From UBA1494_A sp963973975 (GTDB lineage Bacteria > Bacteroidota > Bacteroidia > Flavobacteriales_E > Vicingaceae), in assembly GCA_963973975.1 (NCBI GenBank), contig CAXBCF010000035.1, positions 1-21,920 on the forward strand: DNA of 21,920 nucleotides. The letters are read 5' to 3'. The translations under genes and the position numbers were made by a program. The notes under the pieces are model-generated. The model ran no database searches. It saw only the letters and a program-made list of their open reading frames with translations, and was not told where the DNA came from. This document shows positions 1 to 7,763 of the stretch, piece after piece. Each line of letters opens with the position of its first letter. The stretch's first letter is position 1.

Positions 1-8
1 AGCATTAC

Positions 9-45
9 GTGTGAGTTTTTTCGTCTCTCGACTCAAAACTCACAC
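9..45 (-). terminator. hairpin downstream of tmRNA, candidate terminator
   Basis: A perfect 11-bp inverted repeat (arms GTGTGAGTTTT at 9-19 and AAAACTCACAC at 35-45) encloses a 15-nt loop. The loop holds a smaller GTC/GAC pair that could extend folding. It begins 15 nt past the tmRNA 3' end on the minus strand, where an ssrA terminator is expected. No clear T-tract follows in the 8 bases left before the window edge, so a Rho-independent role is plausible but not shown. Confidence 0.45.
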
Positions 46-59
46 TCCATACTGTTTAG

Positions 60-452
60 TGGAGCCGGAGGGATTCGAACCCTCGTCCAAACAAGGAATA
101 CATAAGCTTTCTACAAGCTTAGCAAACTATTAATTTTCGAAACTAGACCGGAAGTTTACGTCCTACCTAATCCTTATCCTTTTTAGTTTCGCCAAATAAC
201 CAAGGACTTTACTTGACTAACTCAAAATATCGATTCCTCTGATTCAGGCGTTAATGAGTGGAACCCCTGAGAGAAATGCTTGTTTCAATCTATTGATTGA
301 AATTAGTTGTAACCTCTATCGAGTGTTACGCCGCAAGCGCATAGTTATTTTCGCCGTTTAGCGAAGTTTAGCAGTGAGATTAACGAGCTACCAACTCAAC
401 GCTCGGCTTGCTTACTCATCCATTCATCTTGCTGTCGAAACCGGTCGGCCCC
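60..452 (-). ncRNA. ssrA: transfer-messenger RNA (tmRNA)
   Basis: tmRNA rescues ribosomes stalled on broken mRNAs and adds a degradation tag. Both tRNA-like ends are visible on the minus strand. The 5' end starts GGGGCCG and runs into the conserved ACCGGTTTCGACAG segment. The 3' end carries GGTTCGAATCC (T-arm and loop) followed by CGGCTCC and the discriminator A. GGGGCCG and CGGCTCC pair as a 7-bp acceptor stem with one G-U. CCA is not encoded (ACTAA follows the stem), so it must be added after processing. The length of 393 nt is normal for a one-piece bacterial tmRNA. The internal tag frame reads GENNYALAA then TAA, which is typical of Bacteroidota. A downstream hairpin (9-45) and an upstream promoter-like element (466-473) fit a stand-alone transcription unit. 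Mature ends are inferred from the stem and could be off by a base or so. Confidence 0.97.
326..355 (-). other. tmRNA proteolysis-tag reading frame (GENNYALAA)
   Basis: Inside the tmRNA the minus strand reads GGC GAA AAT AAC TAT GCG CTT GCG GCG TAA, giving GENNYALAA and a stop. The ALAA ending is the hydrophobic C-terminal signal recognised by ClpXP-type proteases. The charged alanine would add a leading A to the tag. This frame is a strong check on the tmRNA call and its strand. Confidence 0.95.
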
Positions 453-465
453 CAAAGAACTATTG

Positions 466-473
466 CAAAGTTA
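466..473 (-). promoter_or_regulatory. candidate -7 element of the ssrA promoter
   Basis: On the minus strand the sequence is TAACTTTG, an exact match to the Bacteroidota -7 consensus TAnnTTTG. It lies 13 nt upstream of the mature tmRNA 5' end, which allows a short leader to be removed by RNase P. No TTG was found at the usual 17-23 nt spacing upstream, so the -33 element is weak or absent. Confidence 0.5.
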
Positions 474-604
474 AGCATATTCCTCAAGTTGAGATTTTCT
501 TTTCTCTTTACTAATTTAAATTTTATAAACTCTAAGTGACTGATTCGGTAATTGGTTTGATCTAAATTGTTAAATTTTGCAATCTAAAAATCTAAAAAAT
601 TGCT

Positions 605-1054
605 ATGAAACAAGTAGAAATTTCGATTTTCAATCCCACTAATAAAACCACGAGTCTTGAAAAACAATCAATTGTAGATTTTTTATTTGAACACCTTGAA
701 AACTATGGTGATCCCAAAAGCCACATTGAAGCAGCAATTGATTTTGCTTTAAAAGAAAAAGTTTCTTTTGGAGGTTTTGTCATTGTAGCGAAGATAGGCA
801 GAGAGATTGTTGGTGCAGTTGTCATTAACCAAACTGGCATGAGTGGTTATATTCCAGACAATATTTTGGTTTACATTGCTACTCACGGCAATCACAGGGG
901 AAAAGGAATCGGAAAAAAACTGATGGAAACTACCTTGAAATTGTGCAATGGCGATATAGCATTGCATGTCGAAAAAGACAATCCCGCCAAACAATTGTAT
1001 GAAAAAATGGGCTTCACAAATCCCTACCTTGAAATGCGCTTAAAGCGAACATAG
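605..1054 (+). CDS. GNAT-family N-acetyltransferase
   Basis: A 149-residue protein of the GNAT superfamily, which moves acetyl from acetyl-CoA to an amine. The acetyl-CoA-binding motif A is clear at about residues 98-108 (HRGKGIGKKL, the R/Q-x-x-G-x-G/A pattern), preceded by the beta-strand ILVYIATH. The C-terminal half has the usual NPAKQLYEKMGF motif B region. The length is normal for a single-domain GNAT. The substrate cannot be read from the sequence. It is the first gene of a tight plus-strand operon: the symporter starts only 5 nt after its stop and the racemase follows 4 nt after that, so its amine substrate may be the transported or racemised compound (inference). The ATG start follows an AT-rich leader without a clear Shine-Dalgarno sequence, as usual in this phylum. 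Confidence 0.9.
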   Translation: MKQVEISIFNPTNKTTSLEKQSIVDFLFEHLENYGDPKSHIEAAIDFALKEKVSFGGFVIVAKIGREIVGAVVINQTGMSGYIPDNILVYIATHGNHRGKGIGKKLMETTLKLCNGDIALHVEKDNPAKQLYEKMGFTNPYLEMRLKRT

Positions 1055-1059
1055 CAGCA

Positions 1060-2484
1060 ATGCATTGGATCGACCTTTCTGTATTTGTACTCTATTTCAT
1101 AGGCATGTTGTCTGTTGGGTTTTATTTTTACAATAAAAATAAAACGGACGACGACTATTACGTTGGTGGAAGAGAAATGTCAGCCGGACACATTGGTTTG
1201 TCGGTTGTTGCTACTGATGTTGGAGGAGGCTTTTCCATCGGCTTAGGTGGCTTGGGCTTTACCATGGGACTTTCAGGAAGTTGGATGCTTTTCACTGGAT
1301 TAATTGGCGCTTGGCTGAGTAGTGTGTTTTTAATTCCAAAAGTTTATGAAACAGCCAAGATTAATAAGATGCTGAGCTTTCCTCAGGCTTTGAAGCATTA
1401 CTATACGCCTAAAGTTGCCTTAATTGCTGCAATAATTTCATTAATTGGCTATTTAGGTTTTACCTCTTCTCAAATTCTAGCAGGCGCAAAATTAGCAACA
1501 GCCACTTTTGTTGAATTAAAACTGAGTCATGCAGTGATGATTATGGGATTCATTGCAGTGGTTTATACCGTCATCGGAGGATTAAAAGCAGTGATTTATA
1601 CCGATTCCATTCAATGGTCGATTTTATTGATTGGCTTAATTGGAATTGGTATTCCATTGGGATTTTTGAAAATAGGAGGTTGGGAAGGCTTAATGTCAAC
1701 CATCGACCCTTCCATGCTTCGATTAGATCAATTAAAATGGTCTCAATTGTTTAATTGGTTCATCACCATTGTTCCAATTTGGTTTGTCGGCATGACATTG
1801 TACCAAAGAATTTATGCCTGCCGCGATCAGAAAACAGCAGTGAAAGCTTGGCGGATAGCAGCCTTGTTTGAATGGCCATTGATGGCGTTTATGGGAGTAT
1901 TGTTGGGCTTGTTTGCAAAAGTTGGTTACGATCAAGGCATGTTCACAAGCCTGGGTTTTACACCTGGAACTGAAATGGACGCAGAAATGGGTTTACCACT
2001 TTTCTTGGCTCAAATGCTGCCAATTGGTTTAATGGGAGTCATGCTATCAGCCTATTTTTCTGCTATTTTATCTACTGCTGACAGTTGTTTAATGGCTGCT
2101 TCAGGAAACCTACTCACCGACATTATCGGAAGTGGCAAAGCAAAAAGATTTTCTAAAAATATAAAAAATGCACAGGGAATCACACTTGTATTGGGTGTTT
2201 TAGCAGTTTTAATTGCACTTCAAATGGAAAATGTATTGGAGTTGATGCTGCACTCTTATGCTTTCATGGTTTCAGGTTTGTTTGTCCCAGTTCTCGGTAT
2301 GTTGTTTCTAAAAAAACCTTCCTCATTAGCCGCAATTAGCACCATGCTTATTGGAGGGACAACCACGCTTTCGCTAATTATTATCGACATGGATTTGCCT
2401 TTCGGAATTGATCCCAATTTTTATGGTATTTCAGCTGCTGGAATAACTTTTCTTATCTTACAAAAAATTACTTCAAAATCGTAA
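1060..2484 (+). CDS. sodium:solute symporter (SSS family)
   Basis: A 474-residue multi-pass inner-membrane protein of the solute:sodium symporter family (PutP/PanF/SGLT type, LeuT fold), coupling Na+ entry to uptake of a small solute. About 12-13 hydrophobic segments span the whole length. After TM1 comes the family's DDDYYVGGREM stretch (about residues 30-40). A glycine-rich segment GFSIGLGGLGF follows near 57-67. The family hallmark LSTADSCLMAASGNLLTDI lies near 340-358, where the S/T residues of TM8 ligand the sodium ion in characterised members. The length is at the short end of the family. Substrate is unknown. The downstream racemase and upstream acetyltransferase, with gaps of 4-5 nt, suggest an amino acid or related amine (inference). 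Confidence 0.93.
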   Translation: MHWIDLSVFVLYFIGMLSVGFYFYNKNKTDDDYYVGGREMSAGHIGLSVVATDVGGGFSIGLGGLGFTMGLSGSWMLFTGLIGAWLSSVFLIPKVYETAKINKMLSFPQALKHYYTPKVALIAAIISLIGYLGFTSSQILAGAKLATATFVELKLSHAVMIMGFIAVVYTVIGGLKAVIYTDSIQWSILLIGLIGIGIPLGFLKIGGWEGLMSTIDPSMLRLDQLKWSQLFNWFITIVPIWFVGMTLYQRIYACRDQKTAVKAWRIAALFEWPLMAFMGVLLGLFAKVGYDQGMFTSLGFTPGTEMDAEMGLPLFLAQMLPIGLMGVMLSAYFSAILSTADSCLMAASGNLLTDIIGSGKAKRFSKNIKNAQGITLVLGVLAVLIALQMENVLELMLHSYAFMVSGLFVPVLGMLFLKKPSSLAAISTMLIGGTTTLSLIIIDMDLPFGIDPNFYGISAAGITFLILQKITSKS

Positions 2485-2488
2485 TAAA

Positions 2489-3583
2489 ATGGCTTTCATA
2501 ACCTTAAACCAAGACAAATTATCACACAATTTTAACTACTTGCAAAATTTGTTTGACGAGCATGGAATTCAATGGACCATTGTTTCAAAATTACTTTGCG
2601 GGTACAAACCCTACCTTGAAGTTTTGTATCAAATGGGAGTGAAGCACTTGTGTGATACCCGAATCTCTAATTTGAAAACCATTAAAGCTGTTGGACAGGA
2701 TATTGAAACGGTTTACATAAAACCCCCTGCACAACACAATGCTGAAAGCATAGTAAAGTATGCTGACATTAGCTTTAACACTGAAATTGAAACCATTAAA
2801 ATGCTTTCTAATGAAGCTGTTCGACAAAACAAGGTGCACAATGTGTTGATCATGATTGAGCTCGGAGAATTGCGCGAAGGAGTGATGCGAGAAGAGTTTA
2901 TGGACTTTTACGAAGCTGTTTTTGAATTGCCAAACATAGAAGTGATTGGCATTGGAACAAATCTAAGTTGCATGTATGGTGTATTACCAACGCACGATAA
3001 ATTGATTCAGCTTTGCTTGTATGTAAATTTAATTGAGGCAAAATTCAACCGCAGAATTCCTTTTATTTCAGGTGGAACTTCAGTTACCATTCCGCTAATT
3101 GAACAACGCCTACTTCCCAAAGAAGTCAATCATTTTAGGGTAGGAGAGGCTTTGTTTATGGGAACAGAACCGTATAACAATGAACCTGTTAAAGGAATGC
3201 ACACCCATATTTTTGAATTAAGTGTAGAAATCATTGAATTAACAGAAAAGCCGATTGTTCCCGACGGTGAAATTGTACCCAATGTTAAGGGGGAGAGTTT
3301 GACTTTCGATGAAGCAGATCGACACAATACTTCTGTTCGTGCGCTTATCGATTTAGGAGTTTTAGACGTTGAAGAAGGGCAAATGGAATTTCATGATTCG
3401 GATATTTCCATTGTTGGTTCATCTTCAGATGTGATGGTAGTGGACTTGGGAGAAAATGTAAAAAACTATCAAGTTGGTGACCACCTAACATTTAATTTGG
3501 GCTATTTAGCCATTTTACGTATCATGAATTCTAGGTACATTGAAAAGAAAATTAAAAAAGGTTCTCAAATTTTAGATGCATGA
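2489..3583 (+). CDS. PLP-dependent alanine/ornithine racemase-like enzyme (fold type III)
   Basis: A 364-residue enzyme of the alanine racemase N-terminal fold, closest in motif style to the ornithine racemase (Orr)/YhfX group. The PLP-binding lysine is likely K34 in TIVSKLLCG, at the end of the first barrel strand. Further family-like motifs are IELGELREGV (about 128-137), ISGGTSVT (about 194-201, phosphate-binding loop) and HFRVGEALFMG (about 215-225). The C-terminal part (about 245-364) is a beta domain. The expected reaction is racemisation of an amino acid, but the substrate is not deducible. Biosynthetic alanine racemase (Alr, with its conserved KANAYGHG motif) is not what is seen here, so a catabolic or salvage role is more likely. 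It is the last gene of the acetyltransferase-symporter-racemase operon. Confidence 0.85.
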   Translation: MAFITLNQDKLSHNFNYLQNLFDEHGIQWTIVSKLLCGYKPYLEVLYQMGVKHLCDTRISNLKTIKAVGQDIETVYIKPPAQHNAESIVKYADISFNTEIETIKMLSNEAVRQNKVHNVLIMIELGELREGVMREEFMDFYEAVFELPNIEVIGIGTNLSCMYGVLPTHDKLIQLCLYVNLIEAKFNRRIPFISGGTSVTIPLIEQRLLPKEVNHFRVGEALFMGTEPYNNEPVKGMHTHIFELSVEIIELTEKPIVPDGEIVPNVKGESLTFDEADRHNTSVRALIDLGVLDVEEGQMEFHDSDISIVGSSSDVMVVDLGENVKNYQVGDHLTFNLGYLAILRIMNSRYIEKKIKKGSQILDA

Positions 3584-3750
3584 GTTTAAGTGCAACTATT
3601 AAATTAGTAATTAATTAATTCCTTTTTTTTCTATTCAAACATTTTCATCTTTTATTCTTAGATTTTTGAGCTTAGACCTAAGAGTTTAGAAGATTTAAAA
3701 TTCTCTTTTCTTTTTTCTCTTTTTTAAGTTTCTGATTTTACATTTCAAGT

Positions 3751-3945
3751 TTTTTTCTCGCAAAGAGCGCAAAATTTTTTCGCAAAGACCGCTAAGTTTT
3801 CTTATTATCATCTAATCAATATGATAACATTTGCTATGCAAAATCAATGAAGAATTAATTTTATTTATAGTAATAGCATTGTAAAAATTAATACATATTC
3901 TTTGCGTGCTCTGCGTGGGCTTTGCGAATCTTTGCGTGAAACCTC
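3751..3945. repeat. inverted clusters of a CGCAAAGA-type motif
   Basis: The left cluster (3751-3800) reads CTCGCAAAGAGCGCAAAA and then CGCAAAGACCGCTAAG. The right cluster (3899-3945) reads CTTTGCGTGCTCTGCGTGGG and then CTTTGCGAATCTTTGCGTGAAA. The reverse complement of the right cluster (TTTCACGCAAAGATTCGCAAAG and on) aligns with the left one with a period of roughly 10 bases. The two clusters are therefore imperfect inverted repeats around an AT-rich core of about 100 bp. From memory, similar GCAAAG-rich intergenic repeats recur in many Bacteroidota genomes; their function is unknown to me. Confidence 0.7.
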
Positions 3946-3976
3946 TTTTCTTTTATAGCTTTAATCGTAGATTCTT

Positions 3977-4002
3977 AATTTCTAATTGATCTATTAGAAA
4001 TT
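3977..4002. promoter_or_regulatory. perfect 26-bp palindrome upstream of SRPBCC gene
   Basis: Arms AATTTCTAAT (3977-3986) and ATTAGAAATT (3993-4002) are exact reverse complements around a 6-nt spacer, TGATCT. It sits 13 bp upstream of the TAGATTTG element, so it covers where a -33 element would be. This is the position of a classical repressor or activator operator. The low GC content raises the chance of a fortuitous palindrome. Confidence 0.4.
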
Positions 4003-4015
4003 GCTAATTATTTTA

Positions 4016-4023
4016 TAGATTTG
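4016..4023 (+). promoter_or_regulatory. candidate -7 element for the SRPBCC gene
   Basis: TAGATTTG matches the Bacteroidota -7 consensus TAnnTTTG and lies 26 nt before the ATG at 4050. TTG trinucleotides occur 12 and 27 nt upstream, neither at the preferred 17-23 nt spacing, so the promoter is only a candidate. Confidence 0.35.
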
Positions 4024-4049
4024 GAAAAACTAAACCAAACCAAAAAATT

Positions 4050-5084
4050 ATGAAAGCTTTAAAAATCATTGGACTTATTGTTCTGTCCTTAGTAGTAATT
4101 GTTGCCGTATTGTCGTTTACAATGCCAACAGAATTTAAACTAGAACGAACAACCGAAATTAATGCCCCTCAAGAATTAGTTAAACAAGAATTAATTCACT
4201 TTAAAAATTCCGAAAATTGGTCACCTTGGGCGAAATTGGATACCAATCAAATTACTCGAGTAGAAGGAGAAGATGGAACAGTTGGAGCAATTTTCTATTG
4301 GGAAGGAAATGAGGATGTTGGAAAAGGAATACAAGAAATTATTTCCATTTCAGATGATTCACTTGAATTTAAAGTTACTTTCATTGAGCCTTTTGAGAGC
4401 GAAGCCAACAGTTATTTTGTATTAAATGAAGTAGGAGACAAAACCAATGTAACTTGGGGGTTTGACTCTGAAATACCACGTCCGTTTAATGTGATGAGTT
4501 TATTTATGAATATGGAAGAAGCCATTGGCAAAGACTATGAAAAAGGACTTTCAAATTTGAAAGAAATTCTTGAAGCCAAAGCATTAGAAGTTGAAGAACC
4601 AAAATACGACATTGAAAAAGTTGATTTTGAAGAAAAGACTTACTTAACTGTTCGCAAGAAAATTGGTTTCAATGAAATGAATGCATTCTTTGAAGAAAAC
4701 TACAAAGCTTTGTACGAAACCTTAGGAAGCAATGAAAGCGTGAACATCACTGGGCCAACAAGTGCAATTTATTACGATTGGGATGAAGAAAACCAAATGA
4801 CAGATGTGGCAGCTGCTGTTCCTTTTACTTCTGAGCAAAGCAACAGTGAGTTTGAAGGATTTACTACCGTAAAATTAAGTGGCGAGGCATTAAAGATTTT
4901 ATACATTGGTGATTACGCCCAACTTGCCGAACCACACAATGCCATACATGCTTACATGGAAGAAAATAACCTTCCCATGTTGAGTGTTGCTTTGGAGGAA
5001 TACTTAATTGACCCTTCTACTGAGCAGGACTCTAGTAAATGGCAAACTAATATCTACTACTTCCTAACAGAAGATGAAAAGTAG
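4050..5084 (+). CDS. membrane-anchored SRPBCC domain plus GyrI-like domain protein
   Basis: A 344-residue protein with an N-terminal hydrophobic helix (about residues 5-25, no lipobox), which suggests a membrane anchor facing the periplasm. Residues about 28-175 look like an SRPBCC/polyketide-cyclase-type ligand-binding domain: FKLERTTEINAPQELV, then NSENWSPWAKLD, and a closing helix before residue 180. Residues about 185-344 resemble a GyrI-like/effector-binding domain (KVDFEEKTYLTVRKKIGF, GPTSAIYYDWDEEN, GDYAQLAEPHNAIHAYME, TNIYYFL). Both folds bind small hydrophobic molecules in known families, but the ligand here is unknown. No DNA-binding domain is present, so this is not an AraC- or MerR-type regulator. 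It is monocistronic, and a palindrome lies in its upstream region. Confidence 0.85.
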   Translation: MKALKIIGLIVLSLVVIVAVLSFTMPTEFKLERTTEINAPQELVKQELIHFKNSENWSPWAKLDTNQITRVEGEDGTVGAIFYWEGNEDVGKGIQEIISISDDSLEFKVTFIEPFESEANSYFVLNEVGDKTNVTWGFDSEIPRPFNVMSLFMNMEEAIGKDYEKGLSNLKEILEAKALEVEEPKYDIEKVDFEEKTYLTVRKKIGFNEMNAFFEENYKALYETLGSNESVNITGPTSAIYYDWDEENQMTDVAAAVPFTSEQSNSEFEGFTTVKLSGEALKILYIGDYAQLAEPHNAIHAYMEENNLPMLSVALEEYLIDPSTEQDSSKWQTNIYYFLTEDEK

Positions 5085-5256
5085 GTACTAACTGTTTTTG
5101 AATTCTTAGCGAAAAAAATTACTACCTTCAAAATCAAAGTCTTATTTTTTGTAGGTTTGTTAAACGATGTTACGATAAAGCACATATTGGCGCTATATAG
5201 GTTTTTTAACTTTTTATGAATAGAATACTTAAATTTTGACTTTTAAGAGAAAATTT

Positions 5257-5295
5257 AAAAAAGAAGAAGATTACACCTCTATCTTCAACTTTTTT
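5257..5295. terminator. bidirectional hairpin between convergent genes
   Basis: The arms AAAAAAGAAGAAGAT (5257-5271) and ATCTTCAACTTTTTT (5281-5295) pair at 13 of 15 positions around a 9-nt loop. Each strand therefore has a stem followed by a run of T. It lies between the plus-strand gene ending at 5084 and the minus-strand gene ending at 5346, and is nearer the latter. The GC content of the stem is low, so efficiency is uncertain. Confidence 0.55.
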
Positions 5296-5345
5296 AATTA
5301 TTGCTTATCTAAGCAGATATTTAAAATCAAAATTGGTATTATCCC

Positions 5346-7670
5346 TCAATCAAATGGAATAACCTGATTATTTTTAACGACTTGCTTTAGTTGATTCTGA
5401 GCATCGTATTCGGGTTTGTAAATAGTGCTGCTTGTTGGTCGAATTAGCAGTTCATCTACAAAAACTTTGTTAGAATATTCCTTGCCGCCTTGCATGCAAA
5501 GCGCAATGTATTCTTTAGGATGATTGAGTTTAAAATAGATTTTATTTAAAGCCCAATCTCTGTGGTAAATATTTGAACCAGATGGATTAATGACTTCAGA
5601 ATGCACTTGCTTATCTGTAGAATCTTTTACCTCAATCCAAACTGCATTAAAAGTTTGATCATACAAGTAATTGTAGTACCAAAAACTCAATTCGTAGTCC
5701 ACACCAAATTCTAATTCTCCAGGTTTACCGAGATAAACAACATTGAATTCATCTTTTTTGCGTTGCAAGGCTCCAGAACCTAAATAAATTTGCTTTGATT
5801 GTTCCTCGTCAAAACTTTCATAAACAATGCGAAGGTCTTCAGATTTCAACAAACCTGAAACACTGTCTTCAAAAAGTTGCGCTCGATTTGTAAAAAAATC
5901 CTCTAAATAATCACTCGCTTTGTACTCAAAGATTGAATCAAATGGCAAACTGTAAAATTCAAAATCTGCATTCTCAAAAAGCAGTGTAGCCTTTTTCAGT
6001 AGCTGATTTTCCTCTTCAGAATATCCTTGCTTGTCGCCAATAATTAAAAATGGCTTCTGGTTCGGGAATTTATCTTTAATAGGTTTAGAGTAGAAGGGAG
6101 GTGCAAGCAATTGAATAATGTCGTGACTTTCTGCTGTAGATGGACGAGATAAAATGGCTGAAGTCATTGGCAATCCTATGGCATAAGAAACACTCATGCT
6201 AAATGCTTTAACGGTATCAGAATCCCTGAAATTATGTAAACTCAGGTAACCATGGTAAAAAGGCAGCGGAATAATGGCTTGAAAGTCTTCTGTATTAATG
6301 TGTTGCAAATAAGTGTTTTGAAGTTCTTCAATTTTTTGAGGGCTAAACAATGATTCTTGTTGGCTAATTTTTTTCCGAATGTGAAGGTGTGTTCCCGAGG
6401 CTTCAAAAATGAGCAAAGCACAAAAAAGAATGGAAACAACTTTCTGTAGCCTGCCACTGAGTTTGTTTTTAATAATCAAAAGTGAAATAAAAATGGCTAT
6501 GAAATAAAAAACCCATGCAAACCGACCAAGTCCGATGAACTGTCGGATAGGAGTGGGAAGCAAAAACTCTAAACCATACTTAAACGGAATGGACATGGAG
6601 AAAAGCAGTAAAACAATTGAAGTTAACAACAACCAAGCATTTGCCTTTGATCCAATCAATTCATTGATTTTGAACTTTCTTTTAATGGCATACTGAAATA
6701 AGGAATAGAGAATTGTTACGATTAAAACAAGGCTTGTTGCAAGTCCAACATAGTTCCCAGTAACCCACCAAGATTCTGTGTTTCGAAAATCAAAATCAAA
6801 AAAGTATTCATAAAACCCCATTAGCGGCGAATGATTGGGAAGAAAAACGGTGTTCATCGAAGCGGAATATGCGGTTAAATACGGCATTTCAATTCTCCCC
6901 GGATGAGTGTCGCTGAATTTAATGATGCAGTAAACGGTGATTATTGGAATTACAATTTGCAAAAAGGCATGAAACAAGTTGGCTTTCCGAAAAGGAATTA
7001 CTTTTCCTATATACCAAAAACTTAAAGCAAAAAAGTTAAAACTCAATAGAATCATTCCCAAATAGTTGTGGGTATAAAACCAAATCAAGGTATTGAGCAG
7101 CATTAAAATGGCATATTTTAGTTTTTTATCGGAGCATTTGTATTTAATCAGCAAATACCAAGCAATTGGGAAAAAGCAAGAGTAGGAGAGTGCAAAGTGT
7201 CCTATTGTCCACAACAGAGAACCAGAATACAGAAAGCCGATGCCAAAGGCAGCTAGAAGTGAAATTAAGTCACTGAAACCGTAATGCCTGAAAATAAAAA
7301 ACAAAAAGAGGATGGAAATCCAAAGCGAAAAAAGCATCAAGCTGTTAAGAATACCGATGGTGTAATCGCTTATGTCAACAACGTTTTCTGAAGTGAACTT
7401 AAGAGTTGTCGCCAAAAGTGGATGCATGTCCACATAGGCCAAGTTTTCTCCATAAGGATAATTCATTCCATCAAAAGCGGTGTAGGTCTTATCGTGTTTG
7501 ATGTGATAGGCAATGTTGTAATAATTTTTACCACCATCTCCAAGGATCCTAAAATTGACTTGGTTGAGTTTTAAAATAACATTTCCATAGAAGACGCCAA
7601 TAATTAATACACTAAGGGCACTTATAAGTAGTGCTTTATGCCACTTGTTAGAAGGGAATTTTAAAGGCAT
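5346..7670 (-). CDS. multi-pass membrane protein, GT-C glycosyltransferase-like
   Basis: A 774-residue inner-membrane protein I do not recognise by name. Residues about 10-440 contain roughly ten hydrophobic segments. A conserved-looking loop after the first one reads LGDGGKNYYNIAYHIKHD and then GMNYPYGENLAYVDMHP (about 42-83). A first extracytoplasmic loop rich in D, H and Y after TM1 is how many GT-C glycosyltransferases (mannosyl-transferase or YfhO-like) place their catalytic Asp, so lipid-linked sugar transfer is a reasonable guess. Residues about 445-774 are soluble, probably periplasmic. The last 130 or so (ELEFGVDYELSFWYYNY and on) look like a beta-sandwich of carbohydrate-binding type. 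The gene stands alone; a candidate promoter is at 7699-7731. Function beyond the fold guess is open. Confidence 0.75.
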   Translation of the reverse strand: MPLKFPSNKWHKALLISALSVLIIGVFYGNVILKLNQVNFRILGDGGKNYYNIAYHIKHDKTYTAFDGMNYPYGENLAYVDMHPLLATTLKFTSENVVDISDYTIGILNSLMLFSLWISILFLFFIFRHYGFSDLISLLAAFGIGFLYSGSLLWTIGHFALSYSCFFPIAWYLLIKYKCSDKKLKYAILMLLNTLIWFYTHNYLGMILLSFNFFALSFWYIGKVIPFRKANLFHAFLQIVIPIITVYCIIKFSDTHPGRIEMPYLTAYSASMNTVFLPNHSPLMGFYEYFFDFDFRNTESWWVTGNYVGLATSLVLIVTILYSLFQYAIKRKFKINELIGSKANAWLLLTSIVLLLFSMSIPFKYGLEFLLPTPIRQFIGLGRFAWVFYFIAIFISLLIIKNKLSGRLQKVVSILFCALLIFEASGTHLHIRKKISQQESLFSPQKIEELQNTYLQHINTEDFQAIIPLPFYHGYLSLHNFRDSDTVKAFSMSVSYAIGLPMTSAILSRPSTAESHDIIQLLAPPFYSKPIKDKFPNQKPFLIIGDKQGYSEEENQLLKKATLLFENADFEFYSLPFDSIFEYKASDYLEDFFTNRAQLFEDSVSGLLKSEDLRIVYESFDEEQSKQIYLGSGALQRKKDEFNVVYLGKPGELEFGVDYELSFWYYNYLYDQTFNAVWIEVKDSTDKQVHSEVINPSGSNIYHRDWALNKIYFKLNHPKEYIALCMQGGKEYSNKVFVDELLIRPTSSTIYKPEYDAQNQLKQVVKNNQVIPFD

Positions 7671-7698
7671 TGTAAAACTTGAGGCTTTTTGTAAGTTG

Positions 7699-7731
7699 CT
7701 AAAGTATTAAAATAGGGCTAATTCTTTTCAA
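7699..7731 (-). promoter_or_regulatory. candidate promoter for the 774-residue membrane protein
   Basis: On the minus strand TTG (7731-7729) is followed after 22 nt by TACTTTAG (7706-7699), about 29 nt before the ATG. The spacing fits the Bacteroidota 17-23 nt rule. The last base departs from TAnnTTTG by having A for the third T, the same departure as in the candidate upstream of bcp. Confidence 0.35.
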
Positions 7732-7763
7732 CTATAAAATTCAAAACGCAAAATAATCAAACC

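Larger units (their letters stand above)
3584..4049. other. 466-bp AT-rich gap with repeat clusters and a palindrome
   Basis: No coding potential was seen on either strand. The gap starts with AT-rich sequence and T-tracts after the racemase stop, where a terminator could lie but no GC stem is evident. In the middle is the pair of inverted CGCAAAGA clusters listed separately. At the end are a 26-bp palindrome and a -7-like promoter element for the next gene. Confidence 0.8.

Noticed and set aside
5156..5215. Sequence with GTTAAAC and TTTTTTAAC ends, reminiscent of an integron attC site
   Set aside because: The arms do not pair as attC sites do, there is no integrase or cassette gene nearby, and the inner boxes are absent.
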